Source of the DNA: Sipunculus nudus
Lineage: Eukaryota > Annelida > Sipuncula > Golfingiida > Sipunculidae
Direction: 5' to 3'
DNA length: 64,000 bases
NCBI GenBank assembly: GCA_026874595.1
Contig: CM049309.1
Span: 56,429,926-56,493,925 of the forward strand
This document shows positions 39,101-51,363 of the stretch, piece after piece (position 1 is the first letter of the stretch; every line of letters begins with the position of its first letter). A program made the position numbers and the translations under genes. Under the pieces are notes generated by a model, which saw nothing but the letters and a program-made list of their open reading frames with translations, made no database searches and had not been told where the DNA came from.

Positions 39101-42100
39101 AAAATACCGTTACGTCATGTTAGTCATTTCAAAGTATACGTAACCCTATAACTTCTGGTATAATTCTGCAAAAATCGATCAAAAGTTTTCCTGGCGTATT
39201 CAATTCAAGTAAAAGTACCGCTGGTCTGTTGTAATGAGACATATATATATATATATGAGTAAATAGGATGTTTTGATTTCATCTAATTTCATAGTACAGA
39301 TACCGTTAAAATCCTGTAATGGTAGTTGATGTCACTAAGTCGGCGTAAACAAAGGCCGGTTATGTGTTATACAGGAAAAAAAACAAGTGGCCCATGGACA
39401 ATGACGCTCAGCTGAATTCAGGGTATATTGAACAATGGCTAACATGACTCCCAGAGTGCTCAAAATCCTGCAGTTCACCAATAGACCATAGATACAGGTA
39501 ACAGTGACCTTATTCTACATCCAGTTGCTACCATTTGTGCCCATGTGACTAAATCATGTTCTTTAACATATCTTGCAGAATATAGTTCACTATGACCTAA
39601 TTTCAGGTTTCCAAGGAGATTCGCCTAAGACCTTGCTGGATGCTGGATGTACAGTTAGAAGATGCTAGGTCTAACGGTTAGAGTTTGTACCCTATTAACA
39701 GCCGGACTGCTTCATTTGAAGATCTGAAAAAATAAAGGAAAAAAAGCTTTTGTATTTAAAATTTTTATTATTCTGGGGATACCTACGAGCCCCATATCTC
39801 GGAGGACATGGGTAACAGAGACCCAATTTCAGGTTTCCAAAAAGATTTTTCATGGACTTACCTTGATCGCAAGTTAGAAGATTCCAGGTCCAGCGATAAA
39901 GATTTGTGCCCTGTTTACGGACGGACAGACGTGCAGACAGACGGACGGACGGACAAAGGGTGATCACTATATGTAACTTTAAAAAAATACCCATAAATGG
40001 TTGAATACACTTGCACATAGATATTTTAGATTTTTTTTAATACAGAACGTGAACCTGGACACAACGGATCAGATACTGTTATACAGAACACCTGTTATGT
40101 TAAAGGGGCTTAATCACCTATCTGACCTATATAAACTAAAGGTAATCCCTTGGAGCTTTTATAAAAAAATAGGCCAGAAAACGTGGATATCACCGCACAT
40201 AGGCTGTTTGTTTTGTTTATATCAACGTGTCTTTAATATGTTGGGGCCCGTCAAAATAATCAAAACATATAATCAAACAAAATAATAAAAAAATCAAATA
40301 AAAAACAAGGGCATATGGCGACATGACAGATATGCCAGAGCTTTTCGAATGGCATTTTGCAACAAGTGACCTTTCTACCTCTGCATATATGCAACCTACC
40401 ACCTTAGGTTTTATGTTTTTCACGTTTTTCAACATTGTTGTGTTTACAAACACGTTGTTGATCAACAATTTCATACATCCTTCATGGAGGCGTTACAAGA
40501 ACTTTTCAAACCCAGAATTATCCTTAGGTCATTAATATATACAAAAAGAAATCACATAAATTCTTTTTCGAAAGGTAGGTGTATTGGCAGCTGTTATTTT
40601 TGTATTCTTAACCTCGGGTAAGAATAATGTAGATACATGAACTTAAAGAAGTAATACAGTGTTGTCATGTTAAATTATAAAATATTTCGGGTTGTGAATT
40701 TATTTTGTAAAGTACTGAACAATTCCTGTTAATTTCCCTCAAGGTTGTTGGTAATCTACTTATCTGAAAAAAAAGTAACTGATTTACCGTATTATAATTA
40801 AGGTTACACTCCATAAGCAAGGGTTAGGCCTATAGCTCATCTATTGGTGGGCTGGAAGGTCACGGGAGTACACACGCTGTGTTCAGAGCGTTATTTGAGG
40901 TCGTACCTGGAAGGTTCGGCGATACACCTAAAGTTCGGCGATCCTCTTAAGTTTACCCTGTGACAAGGGGAGTTTCATCACAGGGTAAATCTCTGTATGG
41001 TTTATGTAATCATACACACTCTATTGCGCTAATGAATTATTTTTCTCCCATAGGCTACAGTATTTGTCGAAAAGCGTGAGGGGGAACGGGGAGGGGCCGG
41101 GAAAGTACGCTCCCGAGGCAGAGGAAATCTTGCGCTTCTAAAGAAGCAACTGATTTTCACGCTGCCAGCTTTGACCGTTTATGATATATTTAGACACCAG
41201 ATGGCGGTTTGTTGTCCACTGAAATAACCGTGCGTACGATGTGACAAGCAGCCAATCAGATGCCAATAAACAGACACTCGACAGGCATCCTGGCTCCGCC
41301 CATTGCCGCGCTTCAAGCGCCGCTTGAAGAGTTTCTGGTCGAATTTAAATTGCTCCCTCTGCATTCTCGCATCATCGACCGATTCGATTATGACATTATT
41401 ACTGTGTTAGCGTAGCCATGTATCTGTTGTCTGCAGAACTGAAACCAGCCAGCGAGGTGTGCACGCAGCCTTTGTTGTTACGTTTCGTTTGAATTACAGC
41501 TCACCGGCCGAGCATCCTATGTACCCAAGGCCCTAAGCAAACCACGTCAGGGGCAATTCTCTCTGAGCCTGTGGCCTGTTCAGACGGTTACGCTGGGGGA
41601 TGAGCTGTCGCTCAAAAAGAAATTAATATGATTGGCTCCGTGTATTCCTCGCTTGGCTTTGTCTTCCAGCACAAGGTCTCATCTGATTGGACAAAAATAC
41701 AGTGCTCCCCTCTGGTGTTGCAATTCAGGATACGAGGTCATAAACAAACAGCGCCTTACGATATAGGAAGTAGCCCTATAGGTAAAGCGCTGTGTAAAGA
41801 GCGTACCGGGAAAGCGGGTGGGCCTAAAATATTTGATCGAACTTATTTACTTTTTTAATTTAAAGCACAGGGGTGTTCAATGCTGGTATAATCAAATATA
41901 TCTGTATCAAGAGTATGATAACTGCAAACATTTTTGCGTCCCCTGGTCCAAAGGATTATGTTTATACGCATTTATATTTTATAACGCTTGAACTACTATG
42001 GTCTTACCCTCAGAGTTCTTCTCGTATTGCACCCCGTGGGGGTGCATCGTGTAACCACGTGACGCCAAGTTCTTGTAGTGGATAACGAACCTGTCCCCCA

Positions 42101-45100
42101 CCTCGGCGCGTAAGATCGGACCCAGCACCCCGAGGTAGTCAGGGTGCGCCACCTGCTGGCTGAAGGAGGCATCCGTGAACTGGCGGTATACGGCTTTCTT
42201 GTAAACCTTGCCAATGGTCGTGTCTCCACGGTCTAAGAATGTAGCAGCCTCCCTGCAGAAGAAAGTTATGTTGAAATGTGAAGAATTGTTGGAACGTGAA
42301 GCACACTCTATAAACAAGTTAACTGATATCCTATATCTTCATTATCTGACACATAGGTCTACCTCATACCTCGAAGGTTCTTAAAAACAAGATCGTATCG
42401 GTGGTAACATTACATTGGAACAAGTATTTTAATTGCTCATGTATACAGACTGTACAAGAAAATATAGGAACTTTATATGAATAGCGGTATTTTGCGCCTC
42501 TGGCATTCGGAACACCGCGATCGGTCCATGGTTGATGATAGGCATTCATGCTTATAGGGCCCAATTTACGATACACAAAAAAACATTGGTTACCAGTCTA
42601 TTTGCCGGAAGTCTACCGGGATGCCGTTCAATTGATTCGTCATAATAAAAGTTAATTCTTCAAAGTTTTTAAAAAAGAATACATTGTTAAGCCATAATAA
42701 AGTATACGAGGCTTGATATATTGCTAGGCATCAGTGTGCACTACAATACAAACTTTGAACCCAGAAATAACAAACATTTCCGTGAAAGGGAATGTACCCG
42801 CCCGCAAATAGAACGCGCTCGTGTATGTTTCTCTGAAGTGAGCGTGCCCTGTTTTCAAATGTTTCCGCCGGGCCTGACACCAACGTTATGTTTATTGTCC
42901 GGAGCAAGACCTTTAACCGTTTTGTACATTTTTGTCGGTTAGGTAACTGTGAAAATTTAATAATATATTTTTAGACTGCACTGTTATTTGTTGATTTTTA
43001 TTTAAATATTTTTCAAGGGAACTTGTTTTCCGAATCAGATGGTCGCGTGCCCAAGATTAACATTTTTGTTAACAAAATTAGGAACAGCTATACGATGATC
43101 TATGATGCGGTGTCTTTAGGTTTATGAAAAAAGGAAAATGTTTAAAGTTAATCTTAGACATTAAAAAGGTACTATAATTGTATTGTAAATGGACAGCGCG
43201 GACTTCGGCAGTGTCCCATAAGATGCAAAGAGCGAGAACGTGTTTGTCGGAATTTAAGCACTAAATCCCTGCGTGTGTGACCATTGGTTTAAACAATATT
43301 TATTGCAGAATAGTAAGAGTGGTAGAAAACCTCTACATTAGTTGACAATATTTCGGGTTAAATGCTTAAAATTTGTAAATAACTTAGGTTTCTTTCAATA
43401 TATATTCACTCCAAGCTCCACTAATTTTCTTTAAGCAAGTTCGTAGGATAGATTCTACGGTGAAGTGGGGTCGATAATATTGCCTTTGTCCTTTAAACAT
43501 ATTATTAGACAATATTCGCAAACGAACATCAGTTCATCCTACTGACCACATCAGGTAATGACCAAAAATGTTACTGACCACATCAGCTAATGACCAAAAA
43601 AATTACTGACCACATCAGCTACGAACCATATCAACCAGTGACCAAATCACCGACTGACCGCATCAGCTACTAATCATGTCAACAACTGACCAAATCACCG
43701 ACTAACCACATCAGCTACTAATCATCACAACAACTGACCAGATCACCCACTGACCACTTCAGCTACTAATCATGTCAACAACTGACCAGATCACCGACTG
43801 ACCACTTCAGCTACTAATCATAACAACAACTGACCAGATCACCCACTGGCCACTTCAGCTACTAATCATGTCAACAACTGACCAGATCACCGACTGACCA
43901 CTCCAGCTACTCATTAAATCATTAACTGACCAGATCACCCACTGACCACAACAGCTACTAATCAGATCAACTACCGACCAGATCAGCTACTAATCATATC
44001 AACAACTGACCAGATCAGCTACTAATCATATCAACAACTGACTAGATCACCCACTGACCGCATCAACTACTGACCATAGAAGGTACTGATCACAACAGCT
44101 ACTAACCATATCAACTACTGACCAGATCAGCTACTGATCATATCAACAACTGACCAGATCAGCTACTTATCATATCAACAACTGACCAGATCAGCTACTA
44201 ATCATATCAACAACTGACCAGATAAGCTACTAATATCAACAACTGACCAGATCAGCTACTAACCATATCAACAACTGACCAGATCAGCTACTAATCATAT
44301 CAACAACTGACCAGATCACCCACTGACCGCATCATCTACTGACCATAGAAGGTACTGATCACAACAGCTACTAACAATATCAACTACTGACCAGATCAGC
44401 TACTAATCATATCAACAACTGATTAGATCAGCTACTATTCATATCAACAACTGACCAGATCACCCACTGACCGCATCAACTACTGACCATAGAAGGTACT
44501 GATCACAACAGCTACTAACCATATCAACTACTGACCAGATCAGCTACTGATCATATCAACAACTGACCAGATCAGCTACTTATCATATCAACAACTGACC
44601 AGATCACCCACTGACCGCATCAACTACTGACCATAGAAGGTACTGATCACAACAGCTACTAACCATATCAACTACTGACCAGATCAGCTACTAATCATAT
44701 CAACAACTGACCAGATCAGCTACTAATCAAATCAACAACTGACCAGATGACCGACTGACCGCATCAGCTACTGACCATAGAAGGTACTGATCACAACAGC
44801 TACTAACCATATCACCTACTGACGAGATCAGCTACTAAACATATCAACTACTGATCAGATCAGCTACTAATCATATCAACAACTGACCAGATCAGCTACT
44901 AATCATATCAACTACTGACCAGATCAGCTACTAACCATATCAACAACTGACCAGATCAGCTACTTATCATATCAACAACTGACCAGATCAGCTACTAATC
45001 ATATCAACAACTGACCAGATCAGCTACTAACCATATCAACAACTGACCAGATCAGCTACTTATCATATCAACAACTGACCAGATCAGCTACAAATCATAT

Positions 45101-48100
45101 CAACAAATGACCAGATCAGCTACTAATCATATCAACAACTGACCAGATCAGCTACTAATCATATCAATAACTGACCAGATCAGCTACTAACCATATCAAC
45201 TACTGACCAGATCAGCTACTAAGCATATCAACAACTGACCAGATCAGCTACTGATCATATCAACTACTGACCAGATCAGCTACTAATCATATCAACAACT
45301 GACCAGATCAATTACTTATCATATCTAAAACTGACCAGTTCAGCTACTAATCATATCAACAACTGACCAGATCAGCTACCAACCATATCAACAACTGACC
45401 AGATCAGCTACTAATCATATCAACAACTGACCAGATCAGCTACTGATCATATCAACAACTGACCAGATCAGCTACTAAGCATATCAACAACTGACTAGAT
45501 CACCGACTGACCGCATCAGCTATTGACCATAGAAGGTACTGATCACAACAGCTACTAACCATATCAAATACTGACCAGATCAGCTACTAATCATATCAAC
45601 AACTGACCAGATCTGCTACTTATCATATCAACAACTGACCAGATCAGCTACTTATCATATCAACAACTGACCAGATCAGCTACTAATCATATCAACAACT
45701 GACCAGATAAGCTACTAATATCAACAACTGACCAGATCAGCTACTAACCATATCAACAACTGACCAGATCAGCTACTAATCATATCAACAACTGACCAGA
45801 TCACCCACTGACCGCATCATCTACTGACCATAGAAGGTACTGATCACAACAGCTACTAACAATATCAACTACTGACCAGATCAGCTACTAATCATATCAA
45901 CAACTGATTAGATCAGCTACTATTCATATCAACAACTGACAAGATCACCCACTGACCGCATCAGCTACTGACCATAGAAGGTACTGATCACAACAGCTAC
46001 TAACAATATCAACTACTGACCAGATCAGCTACTAATCATATCAACAACTGATTAGATCAGCTACTATTCATATCAACAACTGACCAGATCACCCACTGAC
46101 CGCATCAGCTACTGACCATAGAAGGTACTGATCACAACAGCTACTAACCATATCAACTACTGACCAGATCAGCTACTGATCATATCAACAACTGACCAGA
46201 TCAGCTACTTATCATATCAACAACTGACCAGATCACCCACTGACCGCATCAACTACTGACCATAGAAGGTACTGATCACAACAGCTACTAACCATATCAA
46301 CTACTGACCAGATCAGCTACTAATCATATCAACAACTGACCAGATCAGCTACTAATCATATCAACAACTGACCAGATGACCGACTGACCGCATCAGCTAC
46401 TGACCATAGAAGGCACCTGTACTGACCTTATCAGCAACTAACCATATTTGCAACAGGCCAGATCACCGAGTGACACCAGCTATCGACCACATCCGGTAAT
46501 AATGAAATGTATAAGAAATGAATGACATAAAAATATAAACATATCTACACATAGCTACCCTGAATTTTGCAATATTGTTATTAGAAATTTTCAAAGATTC
46601 AGGTAAACTAATTAACCTTTTATCAGTTCGATTGTATTTGTTTTGTCTGGGACACAGCTGCAGGCGACTCGACTTAAACTAGAAACACTGCTGTGGCCAC
46701 ATGATACGCCTACTACCATGTGTTAGCCCGGGGTCGACCTCCGGTTGCTGGCTTAACGCGAGTGTACAATATAGGGCCTGTGTCGATAATGAATGAATGA
46801 TGGTTGATTTAGTGGAAGACAAACCGCATTAAGGTTCTTACACCCACACAGCGTTTTATTGTACAAACAACCCTGATAATGTGATAGTCTGCTAATAACA
46901 TCTTAAAGAAATTAAAAAAATATATATTTACATATGCTGGCTGGCAGGGCACAACATTTATATAACCGGCTCTCCTGCCTGACATGTTCTAGGATCCGGA
47001 TGATTTATAAATGTTTTTATTCCCTTTTCCCTAAATATATAAACACAATTACGTTATATACACACGGCTTTATTGCTTTTTGTAAACAATTCCGACAATG
47101 TAATAGGCCTGTTAATTACATCTAAAAGAACTGAGACAAAGTATATATTTGTATAGATGGCCCGAAATAAAGGGTGATCTCCAGCGGACCCCACCGGAGC
47201 AATGGGGTCGGCGGGGCAGGAAATTTACCGACTACCGACGTTTCTTGATCAAACGTTTCCCACCAGCACTTAAATATCGGTACACCACTGGCCTTATTCA
47301 TTAGGGGGTCATCTAGCTGTGGTTGTTTTGTAATTAAAAACTGTCAAAGTTTTGCAACGATTGGTCTGGAAACTAGTTTATATTTTGACTTATTCAATGA
47401 CGTTGGTTTGATTAATTACGTTTGGGGTAAGGTTAGTGTAATAAAATGGACCACGGCTCTATCTAGCATTAATTGACTTTTCAATAGGATAACTTTTTCA
47501 GCAAGTGCTGTTTATCTATGAGGTCGTGCTACAATTTAAAACATGAGGTACAACAAATAAAAATGACATAACAGCACGAGTACAATGTGAGGGTAAGTGA
47601 CATATTTGACATTCCAGTTATATTTCCACAGAATATTTAAGTTTACTCATGAATACTAAATATGGAAACAATCAAATACATAAAATGAGCATATGGGTCT
47701 CCTCTAATATATAAAAATATGACCAAAAAATATAATATTCACGTGTATAACTAGGGACATATGAATCTCGACTCTCAGCTTTATTTGTCTATAAGGATAT
47801 TTGTATGAGCTTTTTAAAAATGTGAGTCCTGTGATCAAATTTGAAGCCAATGTGTGTACCAAAACTGGAGTTATCATCCATAAACTAATTTGTGAATGGT
47901 TGGGCCCTGTGACCTTGACTTATGACTTTGTTCCCCCCCAAAAAATGAAAAGTTTTACTTAAAATACATCCACAATCTCTTTAAAGAAGTGGGTCCAGTG
48001 GCTTTGACCTTTGATCTCATGACCCCAAAATCAATAGGGTTCTTGCTTCAGTGGTGGGTCATATATAAGTCAGGTTTGACATCCATATATTAAACTAAAC

Positions 48101-49400
48101 TGGAGTTCTCATCCTGAAACGAATTCGACGGATGAACTGAAGGACAGACAGACGGGCGGACATGCAGGGCAATTACTATAGTGAATATTCAATATTCAAT
48201 GAATTTTCAATATTCAAGGCAAGATTTATGGCAATAATTAGTTATTAAGATACTGGAGATTTTGTATAAATGTTTTAATTATTCTAAGTGTTCAGGTCCC
48301 ATAGCTCAGAGGAAATGTGTATTAGTGACCTAATTTTAGGTTTCCAAAGAGATTTTTTATTGACCTCCCTGGATGATCACACAAATTTGAAGGGTCAGCA
48401 GTTACGATATGTGCCCTGTTAACGGACGACGCCATTTCTATACCTCAGTTGACTTTCAAAATAGATTTGGCTCAACGGGGAGAAGTCAAAGGATCACATG
48501 ACATGATTGACTAATTAAACATTGCATAAACATCTTTTACTTAGTAACACTGCAGGTGACCTGAGTAACCTCGGTGGAGATCTCATTCCAACGGGCTTTC
48601 ACGTTTTTGCGGAACCTAATAACAACAGATCACATAGTCGTGACGAGCATGAATTTTGTTATGGAGATAAAAAAATCAGATACTGTAACACTAAGCAGCG
48701 TGAAATGTCTATGGGAATGAATAAAAAAGTCAGTGTTTTTTTTTTTTTGTTAACAAATAATTATAATTTAGTCTTAAAACAATCCTAACATTACAATACA
48801 CAAAATCAATACAGTTACACAGTATAACAACAGTTTAACAGTAAATCAATACAATTACACAGTGTCATAAATAAAGTGTACAGTACCTGGATACCACCAC
48901 TGTCACAGCGACAACAAGTCCTTTAAAACGTATCATCCAGATGAACAGTTCACATAAATCTTCTCAGAGAATAATAGTCCAATTCAATCACAAAATCAAT
49001 CTGTTTTAATCCAAAAGTTAAATTCTGGTAGTGATCCCAAAGGCAAACTGAACACTATATAAAATCCGTTACAAATTCGAAGAAGATCTATAACTGCTGC
49101 AATTATCGGAAAGGTCCAGAAACTGACTCAAACTTTTCTGTGTCCGCTGGAATATATCATAGAACGCTCATAGAACGCGACTGGCCCAGAAAGTTCCAGA
49201 TCAGCATGAGCGCTATGATTCTACACGTCAGACTCACACGTGGGCCGGTACCCTGCCAGGCGATGCAGCCATAGCAACGAGCAATGCGTGCCATCCGAAC
49301 CAAATGTCAACAACACATGAAACACCCCAGCGCACAATAAAACAGACACCTGTAACAACATACATATATATAATATATATATATATGTATGTATGTATTC

Positions 49401-49442
<42 letters not shown>

Positions 49443-50523
49443 TATATATATATATTTATAATTTATATATATTTTCAGAGCAAAAATCCTGCAAGGTCTT
49501 AGCGCAATGAGCGCAATATAAAAAAAAACTTATTTAAGAATTTTTTTTCTACTGATTGTTTTCGAGCTGTGCATAAATATATATATAGGTTGACGTAATG
49601 CCGTATATCCATTCTATATGCATTTATGCCTGAGTTGTTTCTATGTGTCCGTCATGGTATATATAGGCGTGTGTGCGTATATCGGTGAAAACGCCACAGT
49701 TCAATTTGACGTCACGGAAGTTTAGGAGTTTGTCGCCGATCTTACAGCGCATCAATTCTACGTAGACATATCGTTTTGGATGGAAGACTTCTATGCACAG
49801 AAAAAATACGTTTGCCAAGGGACGTATGTACCTTACTAAGGTGTATCAGCTGTACCAGCCGTGCAAATATCGTAAGACACCTTGCATCACCTGCTGTTGT
49901 CGATTGTATGGTGCTACGACTTGGCATATTTTATTTTGTGAAACAAACAAGTATTAATTTTATAATACAAATTTACAACACAAGAGGATCTGGAATAACA
50001 ACAAGTGTACTCAAGAAAACGCAAACAATTAATCAATAATGTATTCTTGATGTACAAAAGCTACTAGAAGTCAAAACCAAGAAGAACAGCACACTATAGT
50101 GCCCCCTGGATGTTCATTCTTGTCGCCATGTTTTGTGTTTGGGGATGAGAGAGAACTTTGTGACGTGTTCACAAACTCTTAATCACATATTCAAAAATAT
50201 ATTATATAGGAGCATCCAAATGCTTAATATTTTTGGCTGTTGCACATGGTGAACAAGTGGATCTTTAAATAAAACTAAATAAAACTAAGTGTCTCCTTAA
50301 AAACATGTTTTCATTTCGTCGGGATAATTTATCCTTTCTACAGGATATAACAAAGTAGGAAATATGATTTTTCAGCTGTCTTACTTGCAAATTAACACTT
50401 TTCTTTGAGAAACACTTTTAGAATTTTTCATATTATCAATCAAACATTTTTCCTTCAATATTGAGGTATGAAATTTGATAAATTTATTCTTAACGATATA
50501 TGATATTATATCCCAGACTACTC

Positions 50524-50581
<58 letters not shown>

Positions 50582-51315
50582 AAACTTTAAAAAATGGTTC
50601 CAGGAAGAACCCTTCCCTAGGGTTCTTAGAAGCATCCATTATAGGCTTCTTTAAACACCCCCGGAGAGGGTTCAATGAGGGCTCTAACTGGAACCTCTAA
50701 GGGTTCCCCACTAGCTCCACTCTAAAGAACCCTTGACGGTTCTACATGTTACGCTTTTTCCTATGAGTGTACCCTCTTTAATTGAAGAAGAACCACTGTA
50801 CCAATATATGTCTGCCATTTCATACATACACGCATGTATAAGGGCACATGCATGTGAAATCACAGTATAACCAAAAGGACCTTTCAGGGTTTTAGATCAA
50901 TTTTTTCGGCCTGCCCCCCCCCCCTTCTCGGACCTGGGGACCTTTTACTAGGTTTTGTCTTTTTTCAACTGCTAAATCAACCTCCTTGTAGATTACTGGT
51001 AAACCCTCCAACCCTTTTGTCATGAGTTTCCTCATATATAAAAAATTGTTACATATTTCGGCGATAATACAAACAAAAATATTCTGGTAACGTCATTGTG
51101 AATTCAAATGTTCGCCATTTTTAAATTTCAAAAACCGTATACGGATTTAGATGGGCTCAGGAAGTAATCTGTATACAGTTAGAAGTTAGTTTGAAAACAG
51201 ATGTTATCTAATGAATATGTTCACGAACTGACGAATCATTTCCTGTTACCCTTTTATCTGATAGATATTAGTCACGCACTTGTCCTAACCTACCTAAATA
51301 AGGATTATATGTATG

Positions 51316-51363
<48 letters not shown>

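Larger units (their letters stand above)
39083..42007. other. Ferroxidase intron 2
   Basis: Made mostly of repeats: a composite-family copy (39384-39982), a 480-base dispersed repeat (40108-40590) and a complete TIR element (41106-41805). 40591-41096 shows nothing recognisable. Confidence 0.7.

Noticed and set aside
43541-46490. CRISPR-like array of regular repeats
   Set aside because: Units are directly contiguous variants of one 16-base sequence with no unique spacers, in an animal intron; it is a minisatellite.
50490-50700. Open frames with long Tyr-Ile runs
   Set aside because: They are translations of an (AT)n microsatellite on both strands.
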